Positions 5,646-12,661 of a DNA stretch of 13,737 bases are shown here, piece by piece. The position numbers were made by a program, and so were the translations under genes. The DNA is taken from assembly GCA_964571225.1 (NCBI GenBank), contig CAZNBB010000097.1, forward strand, positions 1-13,737, read 5' to 3'. The number at the start of each line of letters is the position of its first letter. Within the stretch, counting starts at the first letter, position 1. This DNA is from DATFML01 sp964571225. Lineage in GTDB: Bacteria; Pseudomonadota; Gammaproteobacteria; DATFLG01. The notes below the pieces were generated by a model. That model was not told the DNA's origin and did no database searches. It saw only the letters and a program-made list of their open reading frames with translations.

Positions 5646-5677
5646 AAGCGACTCCGGTCGCTTGTTGTTTTTTTGTT
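5646..5677 (+). terminator. Stem-loop with T-tract: plus-strand terminator or 5'-UTR hairpin of the CTERM gene
   Basis: AAGCGAC (5646-5652), loop TCCG and GTCGCTT (5657-5663) form a perfect 7-bp stem. On the plus strand the T-rich tract TTGTTTTTTTGTT (5665-5677) follows, the layout of an intrinsic terminator that would stop antisense transcription before mnmG. On the minus strand the same hairpin is in the CTERM mRNA leader and ends one base from its Shine-Dalgarno. Either or both roles are possible. Confidence 0.6.
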
Positions 5678-5758
5678 GGTCGGCCGCGCCGGGCCCGTCT
5701 CCGCGGGAACCTCTCACGCACGCCGGCCTCTACAATAGCGTATTTCACGGCCCTGACC

Positions 5759-5764
5759 TAGAAT
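5759..5764 (+). promoter_or_regulatory. Possible -10 element of an mnmG promoter
   Basis: TAGAAT matches five of six bases of TATAAT and lies 25 nt upstream of the mnmG ATG. No convincing -35 is seen 16-18 nt upstream. A promoter is expected here because the gene before mnmG runs the other way. The inferred leader is short (about 20 nt) and lacks a clear Shine-Dalgarno. Confidence 0.35.
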
Positions 5765-5789
5765 AGGCGGGTTTCACCGAACCGATGCC

Positions 5790-7679
5790 ATGCGCTATCA
5801 GACCCATTTCGATGTCATTGTGGTAGGCGGCGGACACGCCGGTACCGAGGCCGCACTGGCCGCGGCCCGCACCGGTGCGCGCACCCTGCTGCTGACCCAC
5901 AACATCGAAACCCTGGGCCAGATGAGCTGCAATCCGGCCATCGGCGGCATCGGCAAGGGGCATCTGGTCAAGGAGATCGACGCCCTGGGCGGCATCATGG
6001 CACGGGCCGCCGACCGGGCCGGTATCCACTTCCGGGTGCTCAACGCCAGCAAGGGCCCGGCGGTGCGCGCCACCCGCGCCCAGGCCGACCGGGTCCTGTA
6101 CAAGGCTGCCATACGTGCCGCCCTGGAGAGCCAGCCCAACCTGGTGCTGTTCCAGCAGGCGGTGGACGATCTCATCGTGGAGCAGGGCCGGGTCGCCGGC
6201 GTCGTCACCCAGATGGGACTGCGTTTCGCCGCCCGTGCGGTGGTGCTCACCGTGGGCACCTTCCTGGGCGGTCGCATCCACATCGGCATGTCCAACTATG
6301 AAGGCGGCCGGGCCGGCGATCCCCCCGCCAATGCCCTGTCCCGCCGACTGCGGGAGCTGCCCTTCCGCGTGGAGCGCCTGAAGACCGGCACGCCGCCGCG
6401 CATCGACGGGCGCACCATCGACTACACGGTTCTGCAGTCCCAGCCCGGCGACGAGCCGGTGCCGGTGTTTTCCTACCTGGGCAGCGCCGACGAGCATCCC
6501 CGCCAGGTGAGCTGCCACATCACCCGCACCACCGAGCGGGTGCATGACATCATCCGCGCCGGCCTGGACCGTTCGCCCCTGTACGCCGGGGTGATCGAGG
6601 GCGCCGGGCCGCGCTACTGTCCGTCCATCGAGGACAAGGTGGTGCGGTTCGCCGAGCGCGATTCCCATCAGATCTTCGTCGAGCCCGAGGGGCTCGACAC
6701 CCATGAGGTCTACCCCAACGGCATTTCCACCAGCCTGCCGTTCGACGTGCAGTGCGAGCTGGTGCGCGCCATACCCGGATTCGGCGAGGCCCACATCACC
6801 CGTCCGGGCTATGCTATCGAATACGACTTCTTCGATCCCCGGGACCTGCGCTATTCCCTGGAGACCAAGTTCATCGACGGCCTGTTCTTCGCCGGGCAGA
6901 TCAACGGCACCACCGGTTACGAAGAGGCCGCCGCCCAAGGGCTGCTGGCCGGCCTGAACGCGGCCCGCAAGAGCGCCGATGCCGAGCCCTGGTGCCCGCG
7001 GCGGGATGAGGCCTATCTGGGCGTGCTGATCGACGATCTGATCACCCGCGGCACCAGCGAGCCCTACCGCATGTTCACTAGCCGCGCCGAGTACCGCCTG
7101 CTGCTGCGCGAAGACAACGCCGACCTGCGCCTCACGCCCGCGGGACGCGAGCTGGGCCTGGTGGACGACGGGCGTTGGCAGGCCTTCGATGCCAAGCGCG
7201 AGGCCATCGAGCGCGAGCGCCGGCGCCTGCAGGACACCTGGGTGCGTCCCGGCGTGGACGACGGGGCGGTCGATGCTCTGCTGGGCACGCCCCTGACCCG
7301 CGAGCAGCGCGCCCTGGATCTGCTGCGCCGCCCCGAAGTGAGCTATGCCGCGCTCACGGCGCTGGATGCGGTGGGGCCGGGCGACGCCGATGCCAGGGTG
7401 GCCGAACAGGTGGAAGTGCAGGCCAAGTATGCCGGCTACATTGAACGCCAGCAGGCCGAGATCGAGCGTCAGCGCCGCCAGGACGAGCAGCCCCTGCCGG
7501 CGGACATGGACTACCAGGCCATCCGGGGCCTGTCGGCGGAAGTGCGCGAGAAGCTGGCGCGTCATCGCCCCGCCACCGTGGGGCAGGCGGCCCGCATCCC
7601 CGGAGTGACGCCGGCAGCGGTCTCCCTGCTGCTGGTGCACCTGAAGAAGAACGGCGAAAAGCAGCGCAAGAGCGCCTGA
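5790..7679 (+). CDS. mnmG: tRNA uridine-5-carboxymethylaminomethyl modification enzyme MnmG (GidA)
   Basis: MnmG is the FAD- and NADH-dependent partner of MnmE in U34 modification of tRNA. The 629-residue product (same length as E. coli) begins FDVIVVGGGHAGTEAALAAA, the dinucleotide-binding GxGxxG fold (GGGHAG, 13-18). It carries MSCNPAIGGIGKGH with Cys47 and GPRYCPSIEDKV with Cys277; both cysteines are at the E. coli positions implicated in function. Further signatures are GTFLGGRIHIG, ITRPGYAIEYD, GLFFAGQINGTTGYEEAA (FAD-binding) and the C-terminal TSEPYRMFTSRAEYRLLLRED region before the helical MnmE-binding domain. ATG 5790 is the conserved start; no strong ribosome binding site is visible. 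rsmG follows after 71 nt, the usual gidA-gidB pair. Confidence 0.98.
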   Translation: MRYQTHFDVIVVGGGHAGTEAALAAARTGARTLLLTHNIETLGQMSCNPAIGGIGKGHLVKEIDALGGIMARAADRAGIHFRVLNASKGPAVRATRAQADRVLYKAAIRAALESQPNLVLFQQAVDDLIVEQGRVAGVVTQMGLRFAARAVVLTVGTFLGGRIHIGMSNYEGGRAGDPPANALSRRLRELPFRVERLKTGTPPRIDGRTIDYTVLQSQPGDEPVPVFSYLGSADEHPRQVSCHITRTTERVHDIIRAGLDRSPLYAGVIEGAGPRYCPSIEDKVVRFAERDSHQIFVEPEGLDTHEVYPNGISTSLPFDVQCELVRAIPGFGEAHITRPGYAIEYDFFDPRDLRYSLETKFIDGLFFAGQINGTTGYEEAAAQGLLAGLNAARKSADAEPWCPRRDEAYLGVLIDDLITRGTSEPYRMFTSRAEYRLLLREDNADLRLTPAGRELGLVDDGRWQAFDAKREAIERERRRLQDTWVRPGVDDGAVDALLGTPLTREQRALDLLRRPEVSYAALTALDAVGPGDADARVAEQVEVQAKYAGYIERQQAEIERQRRQDEQPLPADMDYQAIRGLSAEVREKLARHRPATVGQAARIPGVTPAAVSLLLVHLKKNGEKQRKSA

Positions 7680-7750
7680 CCACAGTCCCGCGAAGCGGAA
7701 TGCGCGGGGTGCGGATCGCAACGGCGAACTGACACGGCGAGGGATTGACC

Positions 7751-8377
7751 ATGGCAATGGAAGCGATGCTGGACCAGGGTGCCCGCACACTGGGTGTGGA
7801 CCTGACCACGGACATGCAGCTGCTGCTGCTGCAGTTCGTGGCCATGCTGGCCAAGTGGAACCGGGTCTACAACCTCACCTCCGTGCGCAAGCCCCCCGAC
7901 ATGGTGACCCGCCACATTCTGGACAGCCTTGCGGCGCTGCCTTACGTGCAAGGGCCGAACGTGCTGGACATCGGCACCGGCGCCGGATTGCCGGGCATTC
8001 CCCTGGCAATCGCCCGCCCCGATTGGCAGCTGGTGCTGCTGGACAGCAGCGGCAAGAAGCTGCGCTTCGTGCGCCAGGCAGTGGCCGAGCTCAAGTTGAA
8101 GAACGTGCGCGTGGAACACGCCCGTATCGAGGAGTACGCGCCGGAGTCCCGTTACGATACCGTTATCTCGCGGGCCTTTTCATCCCTGGGGGAAATCTAC
8201 GAGCAGGCCGCCCGCCTGTGCCGGCCCGAGGGTTGCCTGATCGCCATGAAAGGGGTCTATCCGGTGGCCGAAGTGGAAGCGCTGCCCAGTCAGGATGTGG
8301 TCCGCGATGTGGTGGCACTGGAAATACCGGAATTGCAGGCCCAGCGCCACCTGGTCATTCTGGAGGCTCACGGCTAG
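7751..8377 (+). CDS. rsmG: 16S rRNA (guanine527-N7)-methyltransferase RsmG (GidB)
   Basis: RsmG methylates N7 of G527 in 16S rRNA using S-adenosylmethionine; loss of it is known to give low-level streptomycin resistance. The 208-residue product shows KWNRVYNLTSVRKPPDMVTRHILDSLA at about residues 35-61. The SAM-binding motif VLDIGTGAGLPGIPLAI (71-87) follows, with LLDSSGKKLRFVRQ (97-109), SRAFSSL (140-146) and the CLIAMKG strand (162-168). Length equals E. coli (207). ATG 7751 is preferred because GAGGG (7739-7743) is well spaced before it; an in-frame TTG at 7745 and a second ATG at 7757 are less likely. It lies between mnmG and parAB, the canonical gid-par arrangement. Confidence 0.97.
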   Translation: MAMEAMLDQGARTLGVDLTTDMQLLLLQFVAMLAKWNRVYNLTSVRKPPDMVTRHILDSLAALPYVQGPNVLDIGTGAGLPGIPLAIARPDWQLVLLDSSGKKLRFVRQAVAELKLKNVRVEHARIEEYAPESRYDTVISRAFSSLGEIYEQAARLCRPEGCLIAMKGVYPVAEVEALPSQDVVRDVVALEIPELQAQRHLVILEAHG

Positions 8378-8394
8378 GCGCCGATGGCGCTTTT
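8378..8394 (+). terminator. Small GC hairpin with TTTT after rsmG
   Basis: GCGCC (8378-8382), loop GAT and GGCGC (8386-8390) are followed directly by TTTT (8391-8394), immediately after the rsmG stop codon. The stem is only 5 bp and the T-tract short, so it would be a weak intrinsic terminator separating mnmG-rsmG from parAB. Confidence 0.5.
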
Positions 8395-8513
8395 CCGGCC
8401 GCCTCCCGCACGGATAATTCGGTTCCCCGTGCCAGTCTGTGGCAGAATCTCCGGGTGGCCGGCCAACATCCATTCTCTTGAGGCAGTGCGCACCGGTCCG
8501 CGCGGGACTCGTC

Positions 8514-9332
8514 ATGGGCAGGATCATAGCGATCACCAACCAGAAAGGGGGCGTGGGTAAGACCACTACCTGTGTGAATCTGGCCGCCTCCCTGGTGGCC
8601 ACCCGCCGGCGGGTGCTGGTGGTGGACCTGGATCCCCAGGGCAACGCCACCATGGGCAGCGGCGTGGACAAGCACCAGTTGGAGCTCACCGGTTGCGAAG
8701 TCCTGCTGGGTGAGACGGACGTGCGCGCCGCCGTGGTGAACGCCGAGTCCGCCGGTTACAGTCTGCTGCCCGGCAACAGCGATCTCACCGCCGCCGAAGT
8801 GCGGCTGATGGACATGGGCGACCGGGAGCTGCGCCTGCGCAATGCCCTGGAAGCCATCCGCGGCGACTACGACTATTTGCTCATCGACTGCCCGCCGGCT
8901 CTGAACATGCTCACCATCAACGCCCTGGCGGCCGCCGACGGGGTGCTGATTCCCATCCAGTGCGAATACTATGCCCTGGAGGGCCTGACGGCCCTGCTGG
9001 AGACCGTCGACCATATCCGGGCCACGGTGAATCCCCATCTGCAGGTGGAAGGCTTGCTGCGCACCATGTTCGATGCGCGCAACAACCTGGCCAACGAAGT
9101 GGCCGATCAGTTGCTCGCCCACTTCGGCGACAAGGTGTATCGCACGGTGGTGCCCCGCAACGTGCGCCTGGCCGAAGCGCCCAGCCATGGCCTGCCGGTT
9201 TTACGCTATGATAAGGCGTCGCGCGGGGCGCTGGCCTACCTGGCCCTCGCCGGCGAGCTGGTGCGCCGGGAGCGGGGGCTGGAACCGTCCGGCTCGGCCC
9301 CGGAAGCGGATACCCGCACCCAGGTGCAATAG
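8514..9332 (+). CDS. parA: Chromosome partitioning ATPase ParA (Soj family)
   Basis: ParA is a deviant Walker-type ATPase that binds the nucleoid and, with ParB-parS, moves origins apart. The 272-residue product begins MGRIIAITNQKGGVGKTTTC, with the deviant Walker A KGGVGKTT (11-18) including the signature lysine. The VLVVDLDPQGNAT strand (34-46), the Walker B region YDYLLIDCPPALN (119-131) and IPIQCEYYALEGL (147-159) follow, all typical of chromosomal ParA (about 260 residues, no N-terminal HTH as in plasmid type Ia). ATG 8514 fits the family start; an upstream in-frame extension from 8439 is rejected. No strong Shine-Dalgarno is seen. parB starts 36 nt after its stop, so the two are surely cotranscribed. 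Confidence 0.97.
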   Translation: MGRIIAITNQKGGVGKTTTCVNLAASLVATRRRVLVVDLDPQGNATMGSGVDKHQLELTGCEVLLGETDVRAAVVNAESAGYSLLPGNSDLTAAEVRLMDMGDRELRLRNALEAIRGDYDYLLIDCPPALNMLTINALAAADGVLIPIQCEYYALEGLTALLETVDHIRATVNPHLQVEGLLRTMFDARNNLANEVADQLLAHFGDKVYRTVVPRNVRLAEAPSHGLPVLRYDKASRGALAYLALAGELVRRERGLEPSGSAPEADTRTQVQ

Positions 9333-9368
9333 GGTCGTACCTAACCCGTTCACGAATCGGCGACGACT

Positions 9369-10241
9369 ATGGCAGTGAAGAAACGCGGTCTCGGGCGCGG
9401 CCTCGATGCCCTTCTCAGCAGTACCGCGACGGCGGCGCGCAGTCCCACGTCCGGGAACCCGGAAGGCGACCTGCGCAAGCTGCCGGTGGACGTGATCCAG
9501 CGCGGCAAGTATCAGCCGCGCACCGACATGCACACCGATACCCTCCAGGACCTGGCCGACTCCATCCGGGCCCAGGGCGTGGTGCAGCCCATCGTGGTGC
9601 GACCCGTCAGCGCGGACCGCTACGAGATCATCGCCGGCGAACGACGCTGGCGTGCGGCCCAGCTCGCCGGCCTGCAGGAAATTCCGGCGGTGGTGCGCGA
9701 TGTGCCCGATCAGGCCGCCGTTGCCATGGCCCTGATCGAGAACATCCAGCGCGAGAACCTCAATCCCCTGGAAGAGGCCCGTGCCCTGGAACGGCTGATC
9801 GAGGAGTTCGAGATGACCCACCAGCAGGCCGCCGAGGCGGTGGGGCGCTCGCGTACCGCGGTGACCAACCTGCTGCGGCTGCTGGATCTCAACGACGACG
9901 TCAAACACCGGGTGGAGCACCGTGAGCTGGAGATGGGGCACGCGCGCGCCCTGCTGGCCCTGCGGGGCAGCGCCCAGAGCAACGCCGCCCGCGAAGTGGT
10001 TAGCAAGGGGCTGTCGGTGCGAGAGACCGAACGGCTGGTCAAGCGCCTGGAGTCGGCTGCGTCCGGCGCGGCGCCCAAGCCGGCGCCCAAGGCCGATCCC
10101 GACATCCGCCGCCTGGAGCAGACGCTGTCCGAACGCCTCGGCGCCGGCGTGCAGATCCAGCACAGTCGCGGCAAGGGCAAGCTGGTCATCCGCTATACCA
10201 GCCTGGACGAGCTGGACGGCATCCTGGAGCGCATCCACTGA
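9369..10241 (+). CDS. parB: Chromosome partitioning protein ParB (Spo0J family)
   Basis: ParB binds parS sites, hydrolyses CTP and spreads along DNA to form the partition complex recognised by ParA. The 290-residue product opens with MAVKKRGLGRGLDALLS, the conserved ParA-interacting N-terminal peptide (KRGLGRGL). ParB/Srx domain motifs follow: YQPR (48-51), GERRWRA (90-96, CTP-binding) and ENIQRENLNPLEEA (124-137). The HTH parS-binding region comes next (about 150-172, THQQAAEAVGRSRTAVTNLLRL). After an Ala/Pro/Lys-rich linker (about 230-243) comes the C-terminal dimerisation domain ending LERIH. No parS site was recognised in the window. A GC hairpin after the gene probably ends the transcript. 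Confidence 0.97.
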   Translation: MAVKKRGLGRGLDALLSSTATAARSPTSGNPEGDLRKLPVDVIQRGKYQPRTDMHTDTLQDLADSIRAQGVVQPIVVRPVSADRYEIIAGERRWRAAQLAGLQEIPAVVRDVPDQAAVAMALIENIQRENLNPLEEARALERLIEEFEMTHQQAAEAVGRSRTAVTNLLRLLDLNDDVKHRVEHRELEMGHARALLALRGSAQSNAAREVVSKGLSVRETERLVKRLESAASGAAPKPAPKADPDIRRLEQTLSERLGAGVQIQHSRGKGKLVIRYTSLDELDGILERIH

Positions 10242-10251
10242 TCCATCGACG

Positions 10252-10282
10252 GGCCCGGCGTGCAGGTGCCGGGCCGCTTGTT
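10252..10282 (+). terminator. Putative intrinsic terminator after parB
   Basis: GGCCCGGC (10252-10259) and GCCGGGCC (10268-10275) form a perfect 8-bp GC-rich stem with an 8-nt loop, followed by CGCTTGTT. It lies 10 nt after the parB stop codon. The T-tract is interrupted, but the stem is strong, and the next gene has its own promoter. Confidence 0.65.
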
Positions 10283-10354
10283 CTAGACTCAGTCCAGATT
10301 TCCCCGCAACAATGCGGAACAACACTGCTATAACTTGGTTTTATCCTCCCATCA

Positions 10355-10383
10355 TTGACCCTGCTATACGGAGTCTTTATACT
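10355..10383 (+). promoter_or_regulatory. Sigma70-like promoter of the atp operon
   Basis: TTGACC (10355-10360, five of six) and TATACT (10378-10383, five of six) are separated by exactly 17 nt. This is the best promoter-like match in the window. It lies in the parB-atpI intergenic region. Transcription would start near 10390, giving a leader of about 125 nt before atpI, in which I see a short hairpin AGCGCC...GGCGCT but no recognised regulatory RNA. Confidence 0.75.
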
Positions 10384-10514
10384 TCGCGCCCCGACGGGGT
10401 TGGTCGCAGGAGCCGCCCGATACGGCCGGCGATATCTTACGATCAGCGCGCTGACATTCGAGCTTGTAGCGCCTCCGGGGCGCTCGCCGAAGCGCGGGAC
10501 GACTGGTCAGAAGA

Positions 10515-10874
10515 ATGCGTAAGGTATTGATCTTACAGATCCTGTTGATCGCCGCCGTGACAGCCGTCTTTTTCGGCAAGGCCGGCCAGGCCGGTGCGCA
10601 GGCCGCCTTGTTCGGGGGCGCCATCGCCGTGGTGAACGCACTGTTGCTGGGCCGCCGAGTGCAGCGGGCCGGCAAGGCCGCTCAGGAGAGTGTGACGCGG
10701 GGCACCTTCGCTCTATACCTAGGCGCGGTGGAACGTTTCGTCTTTACTCTGGTTGGTTTCGGTGTGGGTATGGGCGTACTGCATCTGCTGCCCGTGCCCT
10801 TGCTGCTGGCCTTCGCTGCAGCGCAAGCCGCCTACTGGCTGGCAGCGCGCGCGAACCCGGATTCGCTGGTCTGA
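10515..10874 (+). CDS. atpI: F-type ATP synthase accessory protein AtpI
   Basis: AtpI is a small membrane protein at the head of many atp operons, thought to help assembly of the c-ring; it is not part of the final enzyme. The 119-residue product is almost entirely hydrophobic with about four membrane segments: roughly 4-20, 29-47 (AALFGGAIAVVNALLLG), 66-88 and 92-112. The GRRVQRA basic loop lies between the second and third. Sequence is poorly conserved in this family, so the call relies on membrane topology, size (E. coli 126) and position directly before atpB. ATG 10515 has only a weak upstream AG-rich stretch. The first gene behind the atp promoter. Confidence 0.9.
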   Translation: MRKVLILQILLIAAVTAVFFGKAGQAGAQAALFGGAIAVVNALLLGRRVQRAGKAAQESVTRGTFALYLGAVERFVFTLVGFGVGMGVLHLLPVPLLLAFAAAQAAYWLAARANPDSLV

Positions 10875-10893
10875 CACGCCCCCCGATGGCGTG
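10875..10893 (+). other. Small hairpin between atpI and atpB
   Basis: CACGCC (10875-10880) and GGCGTG (10888-10893) pair around a 7-nt loop directly after the atpI stop codon. No T-tract follows. It could tune readthrough or stability between atpI, needed in small amounts, and the structural genes; this is speculative. The remaining bases up to atpB show nothing else. Confidence 0.35.
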
Positions 10894-10967
10894 CGGTCGC
10901 AGCCCGATTTCAGTTCGGTCGTGCCATTCCGGTACGGCCTGGCGACAAGTCTTGTGGGAGCCGTTAC

Positions 10968-11777
10968 GTGAGTGAACCAGGAGCGCCGGCGGCCGGCGGT
11001 GGACTGAATCCGGTCGAATACATCCAGCATCACCTCCACAACTGGCAGGTCGGTCACGGCATCTGGACCCTGCATCTGGACACCATGTTGTTCAGCTGGC
11101 TGCTGGCGGGTTTGATGATGGTGGTGAGCTGGAGGCTCGGGCGCAGCCTCAATGCCGACAAGCCGAGCGGCTTCCAGAACTTCATCGAGGCCATGGTCGA
11201 GTTCGTCGACCAGCAGGTCAGGGACATCTTCCCGGGCCGTGGCAACCCCATCATCGGCCCGCTCGCCATCACCATCTTCGTGTGGGTCTTCCTGATGAAC
11301 TTCATGGACCTGATCCCGGTGGACCTGCTGCCCAAGACGGCCCAGGCCCTGGGCGGCAACCATCTGCGGGTGGTGCCCACCACGGATCTGGCCACCACCT
11401 TCGGCATGTCTCTGACGGTCTTCGCGCTGATTATCTATTACAACATCAAGGTGCGCGGTCCCATCGGCTACCTGAAGATGTTCCTGACCCATCCGTTCGG
11501 ACCGTTCCTGTTTCCGGTCAACATCGTCATGACGCTGATCGAGGAAATCGCCAAGCCGGTCAGCCTGGCGCTGCGTCTGTTCGGAAACATGTTCGCCGGC
11601 GAGCTGCTGTTCATGCTCATCGCCCTGCTGGGCTTCTCCTGGTACATGCTGCCGGCGGAAGTCGCCCTGGGCGTGCTGTGGTCGATCTTCCATGTTCTGG
11701 TCATTACCTTGCAGGCATTCATATTCATGCTGCTGACCATCGTCTACCTGGCGCTCGCCCATCAGAATGATCATTGA
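10968..11777 (+). CDS. atpB: F0F1 ATP synthase subunit a
   Basis: Subunit a forms the two proton half-channels next to the c-ring. The 269-residue product starts with GTG at 10968, with GGGAG at 10956-10960 as ribosome binding site. It shows NPVEYIQHHLHNW, the membrane segments LFSWLLAGLMMVVSW and FVWVFLMNFMDLIPVD, a variable loop, and the catalytic helix PVSLALRLFGNMFAGELLFML. In that helix Arg203 is the counterpart of the essential E. coli Arg210. The last helix carries HVLVITLQAFIFMLLTIVYL with conserved Gln249. Length matches the family (E. coli 271). A 62-nt spacer leads to atpE. Confidence 0.98.
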   Translation: MSEPGAPAAGGGLNPVEYIQHHLHNWQVGHGIWTLHLDTMLFSWLLAGLMMVVSWRLGRSLNADKPSGFQNFIEAMVEFVDQQVRDIFPGRGNPIIGPLAITIFVWVFLMNFMDLIPVDLLPKTAQALGGNHLRVVPTTDLATTFGMSLTVFALIIYYNIKVRGPIGYLKMFLTHPFGPFLFPVNIVMTLIEEIAKPVSLALRLFGNMFAGELLFMLIALLGFSWYMLPAEVALGVLWSIFHVLVITLQAFIFMLLTIVYLALAHQNDH

Positions 11778-11817
11778 GCTGCGCCCGGCGCTACTTTTCC
11801 AACTTTCGAAACCAATG

Positions 11818-11839
11818 CAACTTTGAGGAGAAAACGTCA
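11818..11839 (+). promoter_or_regulatory. Strong ribosome binding site and A/T-rich initiation region of atpE
   Basis: GAGGAG (11825-11830) lies 9 nt before the atpE ATG at 11840, in a locally A/T-rich leader (from about 11791) that contrasts with the GC-rich surroundings. CAACTTT occurs twice, at 11800-11806 and 11818-11824. A strong, unstructured initiation region fits the need for many c subunits per enzyme, comparable to the known atpE enhancer of E. coli. This site also fixes the start against an upstream in-frame start at 11774. Confidence 0.65.
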
Positions 11840-12124
11840 ATGACTCCGGAAATGATCGCAACCATCTACAGCTACACCGCGATGGGCGTGGGCATCATTC
11901 TGGCCGCAGCCGGTCTGGGTTCGGCCCTCGGCTGGGGCATGATCTGCTCCAAGTACATCGAAGGTATCGCGCGCCAGCCCGAGATGCGTCCGCAGCTCAT
12001 GGGTCAGATGCTGTTCACCGGCGGTCTGATGGAAGCGTTCCCGATGATCGTCCTCGGTATCTCCATGTGGTTCATCTTCGCCAACCCCTTCGTGGGAGCT
12101 GCGCGCAGTGCGATGGGCGGTTGA
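11840..12124 (+). CDS. atpE: F0F1 ATP synthase subunit c
   Basis: Subunit c forms the rotating proton-carrying ring. The 94-residue product has two membrane hairpin helices. The first contains IILAAAGLGSALGWGMICSK (about 19-38), the polar loop YIEGIARQPEMRPQL follows, and the second is FTGGLMEAFPMIVLGISMWFIFANPF (about 59-84). The proton-binding carboxylate is Glu65; E. coli has Asp61. The sodium-ring signature residues (a Gln on helix 1, Ser after the Glu) are absent, so protons are the likely coupling ion. Helix 1 keeps GxxxGxG (27, 31, 33), but has Trp32 and Ser37 where E. coli has Ile28 and Gly33. The 15 residues beyond E. coli's 79 are mostly at both ends. Confidence 0.98.
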   Translation: MTPEMIATIYSYTAMGVGIILAAAGLGSALGWGMICSKYIEGIARQPEMRPQLMGQMLFTGGLMEAFPMIVLGISMWFIFANPFVGAARSAMGG

Positions 12125-12176
12125 CCGACACTCACCCGACTTCCGTACTACCAACGGTTAACCAAGGAGTCCGAAC

Positions 12177-12650
12177 GTGAGTGTCAGCATTCTCACCTTG
12201 CTGGGCCAGATCATCACGTTCGCGGTGCTGGTGTGGTTCGTCAAACGTTTCCTCTGGGGGCCCATGCTCCACATGATGGAGGATCGCCAGCGCCGCATCG
12301 CGGACGGTTTGGCCGCCGCCGAGCGCGGCAAGCACGAGCAGCAGCTGGCCGAAGAGCGGGCCTCTGAGTTGCTCCACGAAGCCAGGGGCCAGGCGGCCGA
12401 GATCATCTCCCGCGCCGAAAAGCGTGCCAACGAGATCGTCGAAGAGGCCAAGTCCGATGCCCGTGCCGAAGGCGAGCGGCTGTTGACCGCCGCCCAGGCC
12501 GAGATCGCCCAGGAGATCAACCGCGCCAAGGAGCAGCTGCGCGGACAGGTGGCGGCGATCGCCGTCTCCGGTGCCGAGAAGGTGCTGGAGCGCGAGATCG
12601 ACGAAAAAGCCCACGGCGAACTGCTCCAGAAGCTGGTCGCGCAGATCTAG
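12177..12650 (+). CDS. atpF: F0F1 ATP synthase subunit b
   Basis: Subunit b is the peripheral stalk that holds F1 against F0. The 157-residue product begins MSVSILTLLGQIITFAVLVWFVKRF, a single membrane helix, then KRFLWGPMLHMMEDRQRRIADGL and a long charged Ala/Glu/Lys/Arg-rich coiled coil to the C-terminus. Length is near E. coli (156). The start is GTG 12177, supported by AAGGAGT at 12163-12169. It follows atpE by 52 nt and precedes atpH by 11 nt, the standard order. Confidence 0.98.
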   Translation: MSVSILTLLGQIITFAVLVWFVKRFLWGPMLHMMEDRQRRIADGLAAAERGKHEQQLAEERASELLHEARGQAAEIISRAEKRANEIVEEAKSDARAEGERLLTAAQAEIAQEINRAKEQLRGQVAAIAVSGAEKVLEREIDEKAHGELLQKLVAQI

Positions 12651-12661
12651 GGGCCCTGTCC

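Noticed and set aside
5771..5781. parS half site GTTTCAC upstream of mnmG
   Set aside because: The second half (GTGAAAC) is absent; a half site of seven bases is expected by chance.
5745..7790. Long minus-strand open frame (681 codons) opposite mnmG
   Set aside because: Mirror of mnmG codon bias; the plus strand encodes a full-length MnmG with all motifs.
8421..8436. parS-like sequence GGTTCCCCGTGCCAGT before parA
   Set aside because: Only about 10 of 16 positions agree with the consensus TGTTNCACGTGAAACA. Chromosomal parS is normally nearly perfect, so this is likely chance.
10341..10349. DnaA-box-like TTATCCTCC before the atp promoter
   Set aside because: Two mismatches at the most conserved 3' end (ACA), isolated, with no cluster nearby.
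10719..11861. Minus-strand open frame (380 codons) opposite atpI-atpB-atpE start
   Set aside because: Spans several real genes and spacers, and the composition is typical of antisense artefact.
11840..12124. Possible sodium-coupled ATP synthase
   Set aside because: The helix-1 Gln and the Ser following the Glu, which mark sodium rings, are replaced by Trp and Ala.
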